A DNA stretch of 64,000 nucleotides, from contig NZ_FMDF01000133.1 of assembly GCF_900091955.1 (NCBI RefSeq), positions 46,417-110,416 of the forward strand, written 5' to 3'. Each line of letters starts with the position of its first letter. The stretch's first letter is position 1. The position numbers and the translations under genes are program-made. Positions 17,767-26,626 of this stretch are shown here, piece by piece. The notes beneath the pieces were generated by a model. That model did not search any database, was not told the origin of the DNA, and saw only the letters and a program-made list of their open reading frames with translations. This stretch comes from Streptomyces sp. Ncost-T10-10d (lineage in GTDB: Bacteria; Actinomycetota; Actinomycetes; Streptomycetales; Streptomycetaceae).

Positions 17767-19047
17767 ATGGAGCCGCCGCCCGACCCCCCTTCCTCTCTTC
17801 CTCGTACGGCCTTTGCCGGTGGGGGGAGCGACCACCTCGCGCGTCCCGGACACTCTCTGCTGCGCCACCGCCCGTTCGCGCTGCTCTGCGGAGAACAGAT
17901 CGCCAGCTCGGTGGGACGCCAGGTCACCACCCTGGCGCTCGCGCTGCTCGCGGTGACCCGGCTGGACGCGGGGCCGCTCGGCGCGTCCGCCCTGATGGCG
18001 TTGAGCTATCTCCCCGGGGCGCTCCTCAGCCCGTTCGCCGGTGTGCTGGTCGACCGGGCACGTCTGCGCGGCCTGACCGTGCTCCTCACCGTCCTGCAGG
18101 TGCTGGTTGTCGGGTCCGTACCCCTGGCGGACCTCTTCGGCCGCCTCACCCTGCTCCAGCTGTACGCGGTGGCCACCGCGTCCGGCGCGCTGACCTCCAT
18201 GCTCGCGGTCGCCCTGCAGGCGGCCCTGCCCCGCGTCGTGCATCCCGGACAGCTGCTGTCCGCCAACTCCGCACTGACCGGGGCCCGCACCACCGGGCAG
18301 ATCGGCGGACCGGCACTGGGCGGAGTGCTGGTGGGTCTGGCCGGGGCCTCCACGGCGCTGCTGGCCGGCTGCGTGGCGTACGGCGTCGAGGCGCTGCTGC
18401 TCCTCGCCCTCCCCGCCACGCTGAACACCCCGGCCGAGCGCAGCCGTCCCGAGGCGGGCTCCCGAACGGCCGCGCTGCGCGCCGGACTGGCCGTGGTACG
18501 TGGGGAGAGGCTGCTGCGCCGGCAGGTGCTCGCAGGGGCCGGATTCAATCTCGGCAGCGGAGCCGTGGATGCGCTCTTCGTGCTCTACGCCACCCGCGAG
18601 CTCGCCCTTCCCGCCTGGCAGCTGGGGACGGTGTACGCCGCGTTCAGCGTCGCGACCGTCCTCGGGGTGCTGCTGGCCGGCCGGTTCGCCGCCACCACCG
18701 GGCTGGCCCTGGCGACCCGGATCTGCGCGGTGGTGGCGGCCCTCGCCATCTTCCTGGTTCCGGCCGCCTCCCTGGGAGTCGGCTTCCCGGCGCTGCTTTC
18801 GTACCAGTTCCTCTTCGGTCTTTCGGCCACGGTCTGGGCCATCTCCATGACCACCACCCAGCAACTCATCACGCCGCCCGAGCTCCAGGGCCGGGTCGCC
18901 GGGGTTCTCCAGGCCGCACTCATCGGCACGGTGCCGATCGGCGCACTCGGCGGCGGCGCGCTGGCCGGCTGGCTGGGCAGCATCCCGGTGCTCACGGGCG
19001 GGGCGACGGTGGCGCTCCTGGCTGCCGCCTGCCTCTGGCTCCCATAA
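17767..19047 (+). CDS. MFS transporter (EntS-like exporter), probable product exporter
   Basis: 426 residues with 12 predicted membrane helices after a ~40-residue Pro/Ser-rich cytoplasmic start. MFS features include FAGVLVDRARLRGL (the motif-A loop) and the pseudo-symmetric second half beginning LLRRQVLAGAGFNLGSGAVDALF. It resembles the enterobactin-exporter/macrolide-efflux type of MFS. The ATG lies 3 bp after the preceding stop, so it is the fourth gene of the RiPP-like operon and the obvious candidate to export or confer immunity to the mature product. Confidence 0.88.
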   Translation: MEPPPDPPSSLPRTAFAGGGSDHLARPGHSLLRHRPFALLCGEQIASSVGRQVTTLALALLAVTRLDAGPLGASALMALSYLPGALLSPFAGVLVDRARLRGLTVLLTVLQVLVVGSVPLADLFGRLTLLQLYAVATASGALTSMLAVALQAALPRVVHPGQLLSANSALTGARTTGQIGGPALGGVLVGLAGASTALLAGCVAYGVEALLLLALPATLNTPAERSRPEAGSRTAALRAGLAVVRGERLLRRQVLAGAGFNLGSGAVDALFVLYATRELALPAWQLGTVYAAFSVATVLGVLLAGRFAATTGLALATRICAVVAALAIFLVPAASLGVGFPALLSYQFLFGLSATVWAISMTTTQQLITPPELQGRVAGVLQAALIGTVPIGALGGGALAGWLGSIPVLTGGATVALLAAACLWLP

Positions 19048-19071
19048 GCGGGCCTACCATCTGTTCTTGGC

Positions 19072-19845
19072 ATGGACACTCTTACACTCTGGCAACTGGC
19101 CGCGCTCGCAGCGGCATCAGCCCTCGTCGGCTTTTCGAAGTCGGCCGTCAGCGGCGCCAACACGATCAGTCTGGCGGTCTTCGCGGCCGTACTCCCGGCT
19201 CGCGAGTCCACCGGAGTACTGCTCCCGATCCTCATCGCGGGCGATGTGCTCGCCGTCCTCATCTACCGGCGGCACGCCCACTGGCCGACTCTGCTGCGGC
19301 TCTTCCCCGCCGTAGCCGTCGGCGTGGTGGCGGGAACGGTCTTCATGTTGTGGGCCGACGACGCGGCCGTACGCACGTCGATCGGCGCGATCCTGCTGTT
19401 CATGGCAGGTGTCACCGTCTGGCGGCGGAGGCCCGCGGTCACCGGCAGGGAGGCCATGGAGGAGTCCGGTGCACCACCGATGCGAGGCACCGGCAGGTTC
19501 AAGGCCCGCTCATACGGGGTGCTCGGCGGTTTCACCACCATGGTCGCCAATGCGGGCGGCCCCGTCATGTCGCTCTATCTGCTCTCCGCCGGCTTCCGGA
19601 AGCTCGGCTTCCTGGGGACGTCGGCGTGGTTCTTCCTCATCGTCAACGTGTCCAAGGTGCCGTTCAGCGTGGGCCTGGGCCTCATCGACGCACAGTCGCT
19701 GCTGCTGGACGCCTGCATGCTGCTGTTCGTCCTCCCCGGCGCCTACATCGGCCGCAAGTGTGTGGACCGCATCAATCAGAAGCTCTTCGAGCAGCTGGTG
19801 ATCGGCGCGACCGTCCTCGGCGGACTCCAACTGCTCCTGCGCTGA
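19072..19845 (+). CDS. TauE/SafE family sulfite/organic anion exporter
   Basis: 257 residues, about eight membrane helices, with the family's duplicated signature: ALVGFSKSAVSGANTISLAVFAAVLPARESTGVLLPILIAGDV in the first half and GVLGGFTTMVANAGGPVMSLYLLSAGFRKLGFLGTSAWFF in the second. The family moves sulfite, sulfoacetate or similar anions across the membrane. It starts 24 bp after the MFS gene in the same direction; whether it belongs to that transcript is unclear. A strong hairpin follows it. Confidence 0.9.
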   Translation: MDTLTLWQLAALAAASALVGFSKSAVSGANTISLAVFAAVLPARESTGVLLPILIAGDVLAVLIYRRHAHWPTLLRLFPAVAVGVVAGTVFMLWADDAAVRTSIGAILLFMAGVTVWRRRPAVTGREAMEESGAPPMRGTGRFKARSYGVLGGFTTMVANAGGPVMSLYLLSAGFRKLGFLGTSAWFFLIVNVSKVPFSVGLGLIDAQSLLLDACMLLFVLPGAYIGRKCVDRINQKLFEQLVIGATVLGGLQLLLR

Positions 19846-19882
19846 CCGTGCACAGCGTTCCTTACCACCACCGCACACACGC

Positions 19883-19928
19883 CTCAGCCCTCCCCGACAG
19901 CGGTTCGCTGCGACCGGGGAGGGCTGAG
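19883..19928. terminator. Bidirectional terminator between TauE gene and amino-acid permease
   Basis: 14-bp perfect arms (CTCAGCCCTCCCCG at 19883 and its complement at 19915-19928) around an 18-base centre that itself forms a small hairpin (CAGCG/CGCTG). It separates two convergent genes. Confidence 0.8.
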
Positions 19929-19951
19929 AACAAGGCGTGGACGGGGCGGGG

Positions 19952-21481
19952 TCAGACGATGCCTTCCTCGATCTCCGCCTGCTCACGGGCGTTCCCGTAC
20001 GCCGAAGGCGTGCTGTACGAACGGCGCGCGACGAACCACCACACGGTGGCCAGGACCAGCACCGCGACCAGCGCGATCGACGCGTAGTTCATCGAGTCGA
20101 CCGTCACGGGGGACGACTGCGGAAGCAGGAACAGGACGGTCACGATGGCGACCCACACCACGGCGATCCAGCCGATCGGCTTGCTCCAGCGGCCCAGGTG
20201 CCAGGGGCCGCGTTCGAACCGGTCGCCGGAGCGCAGCTTCAGGAAGATCGGGATCGCATAGGCGGGCGTGATGCCGATGACATTGATCGCGGTCACCGCA
20301 CCGTAGGCGGTGGCGGAGTACAGCGACGGCAGCGCGAGTACCCCGGCGATCACGACCGACAGCCACACCGCGTTGACGGGCGTCTGGGTGCGCGAGCTCA
20401 CCTTGTGCCACAGCGCCGAGCCCGGCAGTGCGTTGTCGCGGCTGAACGCGAACACCATCCGGCTGGCGGCGGCGACCTCGGCGTTGCCGCAGAACAGCTG
20501 CGCCGCGATCACGATCAGGAGCATGGCCGTGGCCCCGGAGGTGCCCAGTGCATCGATGAGGATCTGCGCCGGAGGCACCCCGGTTGCGCTGTCCTGGGTG
20601 CCCGCGTAGTCCTGGATCGCGAAGGTCAGCCCGGCGAGCAGTACGAAACCGGCGACCCAGGAGACCCAGATCGCGCGGACGATGCCCTTGGCGGCCGTCA
20701 CGGAGGCGTTCGACGTCTCCTCCGACAGGTGGGCGGACGCGTCGTAGCCGCAGAAGGTGTATTGCGCGAGGAGCAGGCCGATCGCCGCCACATACAACGG
20801 GTTGTGCCAGCCCGTGTCATTGACGAACTCGGTGAAGACGAACGACGGCGACTGGTGGTGCGAGGGCACGATGGCCAGCACGGCGACGATCACCGCGACA
20901 CCGGCGAGATGCCACCAAACACTGATGGAGTTGAGCACGCTGACGAGGCGGACACCGAAGAGATTCAGCACGGCGTGCAGCAGCAGAATGCAGACAAAAA
21001 TGATCATTGTCTTACCCGGTGTGGGGGTGAATCCCCACTGCAGATTCATCAGCGCACCGGTGAACAGCGCGGCGCCGTAGTCGATACCCGCGATCGCACC
21101 GAGCAGCCCGAGCAGATTCAGCCAGCCGGTGTACCAGCCCCACTTGCGCCCGCCGAGCCGGTCGGCCATGTAGTACAGCGCCCCCGAGGTCGGGTAGGCG
21201 CTGGTCACCTCGGCGAGTGCCATGCCGACGCAGAGCACGAAGAGGCCGACACCGGCCCAGCCCCAGAGCATCACCGCCGGGCCACCGGTCGACATGCCGA
21301 AGCCGTACAGGGTCATGCAGCCGGACAGGATCGAGATGACGGAGAAGCTGATGGCAAAGTTGCCGAAGCCCCCCATGCGGCGGGCGAGCACCGGCTGATA
21401 GCCGAGTTCGCGCAGTCGCTGCTCCTCGTCCATGGGTGGGTTGGCCTCCGCACCCGACTGGGTCGGGGTGGATATGGACAT
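19952..21481 (-). CDS. APC-family amino acid permease
   Basis: 509 residues, about 12 membrane helices. The N-terminal family signature is GGFGNFAISFSVISILSGCMTLYGFGM. A conserved loop reads FCGYDASAHLSEETSNASVTAAKGIVRAI, typical of the GABA/choline/amino-acid permease branch. It imports an amino acid or amine by proton symport; substrate not identifiable. ATG 21481 was chosen because GGAGG lies 8 bp upstream; the longer in-frame extension is Pro/Arg-rich shadow. It is probably monocistronic. Confidence 0.92.
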   Translation of the reverse strand: MSISTPTQSGAEANPPMDEEQRLRELGYQPVLARRMGGFGNFAISFSVISILSGCMTLYGFGMSTGGPAVMLWGWAGVGLFVLCVGMALAEVTSAYPTSGALYYMADRLGGRKWGWYTGWLNLLGLLGAIAGIDYGAALFTGALMNLQWGFTPTPGKTMIIFVCILLLHAVLNLFGVRLVSVLNSISVWWHLAGVAVIVAVLAIVPSHHQSPSFVFTEFVNDTGWHNPLYVAAIGLLLAQYTFCGYDASAHLSEETSNASVTAAKGIVRAIWVSWVAGFVLLAGLTFAIQDYAGTQDSATGVPPAQILIDALGTSGATAMLLIVIAAQLFCGNAEVAAASRMVFAFSRDNALPGSALWHKVSSRTQTPVNAVWLSVVIAGVLALPSLYSATAYGAVTAINVIGITPAYAIPIFLKLRSGDRFERGPWHLGRWSKPIGWIAVVWVAIVTVLFLLPQSSPVTVDSMNYASIALVAVLVLATVWWFVARRSYSTPSAYGNAREQAEIEEGIV

Positions 21482-21572
21482 GGGAAAAACCTCCATGAGC
21501 GGGATGGGGAAGGGACGGAAGGGATCGGCTCGAAATGGCGAGGGAGGCCGCACGGCATCACGGCGCCATGAC

Positions 21573-22580
21573 TCAGCCGTGCGGCCCCCGCCCGGGGTCG
21601 CGGGACACGGCGAGACAGCGGCTCCGGGCGCGCAGGAAAACCTCCTCGGCGCCACCCGGGGCCTTGGGATCACGGGTGCGGTACACCCAGGGAACCGAGG
21701 TGAAATAGGGGCCGAGCTCCTGGAACACCGGTGCGGCGTCAGCGAATTGGAGTGCGCCCCACAGGGCGTGGGCCAGATGGTTCAGGTCGAGCAGGGAGTG
21801 GGAGATCGGGGCCGTGCGACGGAACCAGAGCTCCAGGGCGCGGGCCGCGTCCCGCTCGGCGTCCTCGGTGACCCAGTGGAGATCCAGGGCCTTCTCGTGA
21901 CCGTGCTCACGGCGGTAGCGCTCGACCCGCACATACAGCGGCAGTACATGCAGCGCGGAGCCGTCGGGGGCGGAAGAGGCCGCCCACTGAACGAAGTTGA
22001 CCGCTTCCGAGAGGGATCCGCCGGCCTTTCGCGCATACACGAACTGGAGCATCCGGTGGTAGGCCTCGCGGTTGTACGGATCGCGCTTGTCGGCCTCGGC
22101 CAGCAGCCCCCACGGGCCGGGGAAGAGCATCGGTCCCGGCGGATGCAGCCGGTGCTCCTCCAACTGCTGCCGCTCGTCGAGCTGGGACAGGGCCAGCAGG
22201 CACACCCACGGCACCGGGTCCGCGGGCGAGGTGTGCGCGGCAGTGCGGCAGGCTCCCCACGCTTCCTGCCACAGCTCCTGTGCACGGGGATGGCCCTCGC
22301 GGTGGGCCCGCACGGCCCGTTCCACGACGACCCGTGCGTGCATCACGGCAGCGGCGACGCTTCGGGGCTCCTCGGCCAGCCAGGCCTGCACCGCATCGGA
22401 ACCGGCGGCGATCGCCCCGAGTACCTGTGTGCGCTGGGTCCACAGGGTCCAATCGGGCGTACTCTCCAGTAGATTTCGCATGGAAAGCCAGCGCCCGGTG
22501 CGCAAGTCCTGTAACGCGACACGCAATTCGTTGTCATGGCCGGCCGGGTGATAGACCGGCCGGAAGTCACTGTTGGCCAT
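21573..22580 (-). CDS. Conserved hypothetical protein (TPR-like helical)
   Basis: 335 residues, no signal or membrane segment, rich in Ala, Trp and Arg. It is almost entirely helical in appearance with repeated Trp/Leu helices (LRTGRWLSMRNLL, AEADKRDPYNREAYHRMLQFV, LLDLNHLAHALWGALQFADAAPVF), resembling a tetratricopeptide-like scaffold. Similar proteins are common in Streptomyces but have no known role. It shares the 440-bp upstream region with the divergent FGGY kinase. Confidence 0.8.
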   Translation of the reverse strand: MANSDFRPVYHPAGHDNELRVALQDLRTGRWLSMRNLLESTPDWTLWTQRTQVLGAIAAGSDAVQAWLAEEPRSVAAAVMHARVVVERAVRAHREGHPRAQELWQEAWGACRTAAHTSPADPVPWVCLLALSQLDERQQLEEHRLHPPGPMLFPGPWGLLAEADKRDPYNREAYHRMLQFVYARKAGGSLSEAVNFVQWAASSAPDGSALHVLPLYVRVERYRREHGHEKALDLHWVTEDAERDAARALELWFRRTAPISHSLLDLNHLAHALWGALQFADAAPVFQELGPYFTSVPWVYRTRDPKAPGGAEEVFLRARSRCLAVSRDPGRGPHG

Positions 22581-23023
22581 GGACTCGTCCTGCCCCCGTT
22601 CGACGGGACAGCATGCGACGGATGGGGGATCTTCTCAGCACGTCACGCAACCCGGCGGTGGCATGGAACCCGTGCAGAAGCGGAAGGCCCGGGAGTCGAG
22701 ATGTCGGTGTTCGGGGCGGAGTGTCGGTCTCATCAATCCTCAAGGACGTGGGGGGCTAAGCAGCTGTTGAAAAACGAACTGCTCGAAAGCGTCCGGTTGT
22801 TGTTCGGCGGTGAGTGTAAGGCCAGTTGCCCCGAACTCCGGACCGATTCGCGGATCTTACTCAAGTCATCTGATTCATACGGACGTTGACCGGCATCCGG
22901 TCGTTCCGGGCGTGTTCCCGTGCAGCCCTTGACGTACGCGGTGGTCTGCACCACTCTGGGCGTCGGAGATCAGTGATCACGATTCCGTTCAAGCCGCACA
23001 GCTTCCGCGCAACTGGAGTGTCG
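22581..23023. other. Intergenic region between divergent hypothetical gene and FGGY kinase
   Basis: 443 bp without a supported gene. It holds a TTGACG (22929-22934) that could be a -35 box for the kinase gene, an inverted repeat GTGGTCTGCACCAC (22941-22954) downstream of it, and the palindrome GTGATCAC (22973-22980). These may be operator sites for a carbohydrate regulator encoded elsewhere. No RNA gene is recognised. Confidence 0.4.
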
Positions 23024-24457
23024 ATGACAGGCCCGGTACTCGCCGTGGACCAGGGCACATCGGGAACCAAGGCTCTGGTTGTCTGCCCCGAGCGTGGCGT
23101 GATCGGTTCCGGTTCTGCGCCGGTGCGGCCGCGTCACGGCGCCGGCGGAGCGGTCGAGGTCGACCCCGCCGAACTGCTGGACTCGGTCGTCGACGCCGGG
23201 CGACGGGCGCTGCACGAAGCGGGTGAGCCGGTGGCGGCCGTCGGCCTCGCCAACCAGGGCGAGACGGTGCTCGCCTGGGATCCGGACACGGGGCGGCCGC
23301 TCACCGACGCGATCGTCTGGCAGGACCGGCGGTCCGCCCCGCTGTGTGCCGAACTCACCTCGCACGAAGAGCAGTTGAAGCAACTCACCGGGCTTCCGCT
23401 CGATCCTTACTTCGCCGCACCGAAGATGGCCTGGATCCGCCGTGAGCTGACCCGCGAGGGCGTCGTCACCACCAGCGATTCCTGGCTCGTCCATCAGCTG
23501 ACCGGGGCGTTCGTCACGGACGCGGCGACCGCAGGACGCACCCAACTGCTCGACCTCGACCAGGTCGGCTGGTCGCCCGCGGCACTGGACATCTTCGGCC
23601 TCGGCGACGAACGCCTCCCGGCCGTCGTCGACTCCGACGGGACCGTCGGTACCACTGCCGCCTTCGGTGGTGAACTCCCGCTGACCGGACTGCTCGTCGA
23701 CCAGCAGGCCGCCCTGCTCGCCCAGAACGCCCTGGACCCGGGCAACGCCAAGTGCACCTACGGAACCGGTGCGTTCCTGCTCGCCCAGACCGGGCCCGCG
23801 CCGCGTCGCGGCTCCACCGGACTGGTCAGCTGCGTCGCCTGGCGGCTCGGCGGCCGTACGAGCTACTGCCTCGACGGACAGGTCTACACCGCCGCGTCCG
23901 CCGTCAACTGGCTCACCGACCTGGGAGTGATCTCCGGCGCGGTGGACCTCGACCCGGTCGGTGCCACCGTCCCCGACTCCGCCGGCGTCACGTTCGTACC
24001 GGCGCTCGCCGGACTCGCCGCCCCGTGGTGGCGCGGCGATCTGCGCGGATCGGTGACCGGCCTCGGCCTCGACACCACCGCGGGCCACCTGGTGCGCGCC
24101 CTGTGCGAGGGCATCGCCGCGCAGGTCGTCGAACTCACCGAAGCGGTCGCGACCGATCTGGGCTCCCCGCTGACCTCGCTCCGCGTCGACGGCGGCCTGA
24201 CCCGCTCCGCACTGCTCATGCAGACCCAGGCCGATCTGCTGCAACGACCCGTCGAGGTGTCCGCGCTGCCCGACGTCACCGCACTGGGCGCAGGAGCCGT
24301 CGCCCGCCTCGGCCTCGACCCCCGGCTCCCGCTCCGGCAGGCCGTACCCGAATGGAAGCCCGCCGCCGTGTACGAGCCCCGGATCGGCGCCGACGAGGCG
24401 GCCGAACGGCTTGCCGGATTCCGTTCGGCCGTGCAGATCCTGCTGGAACAAGCCTGA
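23024..24457 (+). CDS. FGGY-family carbohydrate (glycerol/xylulose-like) kinase
   Basis: 477 residues, standard FGGY length. The ATP-site phosphate loop is AVDQGTSGTKALVV; the second signature segments are TYGTGAFLLAQTG and SLRVDGGLTRSALLMQTQADLL. It transfers phosphate from ATP to a polyol or ketose. Sequence is closest to glycerol-kinase-like members, but several conserved loops are shorter, so another polyol is possible. The ATG is the one behind GGAG; the upstream in-frame extension crosses the promoter region and is not likely translated. Confidence 0.9.
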   Translation: MTGPVLAVDQGTSGTKALVVCPERGVIGSGSAPVRPRHGAGGAVEVDPAELLDSVVDAGRRALHEAGEPVAAVGLANQGETVLAWDPDTGRPLTDAIVWQDRRSAPLCAELTSHEEQLKQLTGLPLDPYFAAPKMAWIRRELTREGVVTTSDSWLVHQLTGAFVTDAATAGRTQLLDLDQVGWSPAALDIFGLGDERLPAVVDSDGTVGTTAAFGGELPLTGLLVDQQAALLAQNALDPGNAKCTYGTGAFLLAQTGPAPRRGSTGLVSCVAWRLGGRTSYCLDGQVYTAASAVNWLTDLGVISGAVDLDPVGATVPDSAGVTFVPALAGLAAPWWRGDLRGSVTGLGLDTTAGHLVRALCEGIAAQVVELTEAVATDLGSPLTSLRVDGGLTRSALLMQTQADLLQRPVEVSALPDVTALGAGAVARLGLDPRLPLRQAVPEWKPAAVYEPRIGADEAAERLAGFRSAVQILLEQA

Positions 24458-24497
24458 TATTCCCGTTCCATCTGCGCGCCGACCGGCCGACCGGGTC

Positions 24498-24524
24498 GAT
24501 CCGCACGGCACGACCGTGTGGATC
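24498..24524. terminator. Hairpin after the FGGY kinase gene
   Basis: 11-bp stem GATCCGCACGG / CCGTGTGGATC (one G-U pair) with a 5-base loop, 40 bp after the kinase stop and just before the convergent membrane-protein gene. Confidence 0.65.
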
Positions 24525-24543
24525 GCGGCACGCTGACCGTACG

Positions 24544-24984
24544 TCAGGGAATCAGCAGCCAGTCCGAACCGATAGCCGCCAGAAGACCGACGGCCAGCAG
24601 CCAACTGCCGAGCCGGGTACGGCCGTTCCTGCTGAGCTCGATCACGATCCCGCACAGGATCAGCGCCAGCCCGTACACTCCGACCACCAGCACGGAGGAC
24701 CGGCTGGCGATCCGCAGCGCGAGAACGACCGCCATCGCAGCCATGCCGACCGACGAGAGAACGATCCGCAGCCGTCTCGCCTGACGAGGTGTCAGCCTCT
24801 GATTCCCGGTCTCGGCAGTGGCTTCGGCAACAGCCTCGGCAACAGCCTCGGAATCGGTCTCGGGAACGATCTCCGAAGCGGCCTCGGAATCGGGTTCCGA
24901 AGCGGCCTCGGAATCGGGTTCCGAAACGGCCTCGGGACCGGCTATCGGGGTGTCCACGGCCTGGTCCTGGTCAGAAGTGCTCAT
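24544..24984 (-). CDS. Small membrane protein with an acidic Glu/Ser/Ala-repeat N-terminus
   Basis: 146 residues. The first ~60 residues are a low-complexity acidic region with imperfect repeats of the type SEPDSEAA/SEAVAEA, mirrored in the DNA by short tandem repeats around 24818-24950. About three membrane helices follow (SVGMAAMAVVLALRIA, SVLVVGVYGLALILCGIVIEL, LGSWLLAVGLLAAIGSDWLL). The membrane part resembles small conserved streptomycete membrane proteins; function unknown. The acidic tail length probably varies between strains by repeat slippage. Confidence 0.75.
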   Translation of the reverse strand: MSTSDQDQAVDTPIAGPEAVSEPDSEAASEPDSEAASEIVPETDSEAVAEAVAEATAETGNQRLTPRQARRLRIVLSSVGMAAMAVVLALRIASRSSVLVVGVYGLALILCGIVIELSRNGRTRLGSWLLAVGLLAAIGSDWLLIP

Positions 24985-25064
24985 GACGCCGGATCGTAAT
25001 GGCTGCGGGCCGCCCTGTTCGCCGCTCCGGGCAGCAGGCGGCGAAAGTGACGTAGGTTCGGTGC

Positions 25065-25826
25065 ATGCCCGGCCACATCCTGATCCTCGGCGGTACGACC
25101 GAAGCCCGGCAGCTCGCCGCCGAGCTGACCGGGCCCGGCGGCGACGCGACGGTGCGCATCACCACGTCGCTGGCCGGCCGGGTCACCCGGCCCCGGATGC
25201 CCGCCGGCGGCGTACGCATCGGAGGCTTCGGCGGCCCCCAGGGCCTCGCCGACTGGCTGCGTACCCACAGTGTGGACACCGTCGTCGATGCCACCCACCC
25301 GTTCGCCGGCAACATCAGCGCCAATGCCGCCGCGGCCGCGCAAGCCACCGGCACCGCACTGTTCGCGCTGCGCCGCCCCGGCTGGACGGCAGGCCCCGGT
25401 GACCGCTGGCACCCGGCCGACGACCTCGCGCACGCCGCCGCTCAACTGCCCGCACTGGGCCGCCGGATCTTCCTCACCACCGGCCGCCTGGGCCTGGCCG
25501 CCTTCGCCACCGCCCCGGGCGGCGACACGCTCCACTTCCTCGTACGATCCGTGGAGCCCCCCGAACCACCGCTGCCCCGCGACACCGACGTACTCCTCGA
25601 CCGTGGCCCGTACACCGTCGAAGGAGAGACGGTGCTGCTGCGCGACCGGGCCATCGACGTCCTCGTCACCAAGGACAGCGGCGGCCCCGCCACCGCGGCG
25701 AAGCTCACCGCGGCCAGGAACCTCGACCTGCCCGTGGTCGTGGTCCGCCGCCCGCCACCGCCCGAAGGCGTACCCGTCGTGCACGATGTGGCGTCGGCGC
25801 TCCAACTGCTGTGCCAGGAAGAATGA
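25065..25826 (+). CDS. cobK: Precorrin-6A reductase
   Basis: 253 residues, the normal CobK length. The NADPH-binding start HILILGGTTEARQLAAEL and the family segments VDATHPFAGNISANAAAA, FLTTGRLGLAAF and DVLVTKDSGGPATAAKL are all present. It reduces the macrocycle of precorrin-6A in aerobic-type cobalamin synthesis. It converges on the cobF gene with a 1-bp gap between stop codons. The presence of a B12-dependent radical SAM enzyme 10 kb away gives the pathway an obvious consumer, though the two loci are not linked in an operon. Confidence 0.92.
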   Translation: MPGHILILGGTTEARQLAAELTGPGGDATVRITTSLAGRVTRPRMPAGGVRIGGFGGPQGLADWLRTHSVDTVVDATHPFAGNISANAAAAAQATGTALFALRRPGWTAGPGDRWHPADDLAHAAAQLPALGRRIFLTTGRLGLAAFATAPGGDTLHFLVRSVEPPEPPLPRDTDVLLDRGPYTVEGETVLLRDRAIDVLVTKDSGGPATAAKLTAARNLDLPVVVVRRPPPPEGVPVVHDVASALQLLCQEE

Positions 25827-25827
25827 T

Positions 25828-26583
25828 TCAGCCGCGACGCAGCAGATACGTATCCATGATCCAGCCCTTTCGGGCGCGCGCCTCGGCCCGCAGTTCCTCG
25901 ATCCGGTCCGACACCTCGGCGAGGCGCCCGGAGACCAGGATCTCGTCCTCGGTCCCCACGTACGCGCCCCAGTAGATGTAGAGGTCCTGGTCGAGATGGC
26001 GGGTGAACGCCTGCCGTGCGTCGAGCATCACGACCACGTCGTCGACCCCCTCGGGCCAGCCCTCGGCCAGCCGTCGGCCGGTCGTGATCTGCACCGGCCT
26101 CGCCACTCGGTTCAGCCCCGTGCGGTGCTTGGCCAGCAGCGCGGAGACACTGCTGATCCCGGGGACCACCTCGTGGTCGAAGGCGACCGAACCCCGGTCG
26201 AGGATCTCTTCGAGGATGCCGAGCGTGGAGTCGTACAGCGCGGGATCGCCCCACACCAGGAACGCTCCGCACTCGTCCGCACCGAGATCTTCCGCGATGA
26301 ACCGCTCGTACAGATCCGCACGGCGCCTGCGCCAGTCGTCCACAGCGGGTGAGTAGTCCGACGTCCTGCGGTCCCGCTCCGGATCCCGTGCCTCGACGAG
26401 CCGGTACGAGGCGTCCTTCACATGCACATCGAGGATGTCCCGCCGCAGCCCGGTCAGGTCGGACTTCTCCTCACCCTTGTCGAGGATGAAGAACGCATCC
26501 GCCCGGTTCAGCGCCTTGACGGCCTGGAGGGTCAGATGGTCGGGGTCGCCCGCGCCGATACCGATGACATAGATCTTTCTCAC
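25828..26583 (-). CDS. cobF: Precorrin-6A synthase (deacetylating)
   Basis: 251 residues of the tetrapyrrole methylase fold: KIYVIGIGAGDPDHLTLQAVKALNRAD at the start, LVWGDPALYDSTLGIL and VPGISSVSALLAKHRTGLNR in the middle, and DVVVMLDARQAF. CobF methylates C-1 and removes the acetyl group from precorrin-5. Start GTG 26583 was chosen because the family begins (V/M)RKIYVIGIG; upstream codons are Arg/Gly shadow. It is convergent with cobK. Confidence 0.92.
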   Translation of the reverse strand: MRKIYVIGIGAGDPDHLTLQAVKALNRADAFFILDKGEEKSDLTGLRRDILDVHVKDASYRLVEARDPERDRRTSDYSPAVDDWRRRRADLYERFIAEDLGADECGAFLVWGDPALYDSTLGILEEILDRGSVAFDHEVVPGISSVSALLAKHRTGLNRVARPVQITTGRRLAEGWPEGVDDVVVMLDARQAFTRHLDQDLYIYWGAYVGTEDEILVSGRLAEVSDRIEELRAEARARKGWIMDTYLLRRG

Positions 26584-26626
26584 CGCACCGAGTCTGCCCC
26601 ATGTCCCACCGCCCCGGGCGTCCGGG

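Noticed and set aside
17316..20087. 923-codon rightward frame overlapping the MFS and TauE genes
   Set aside because: Runs across three genes in the wrong frame with an Arg/Pro-rich product; the in-frame genes show clear transporter sequences.
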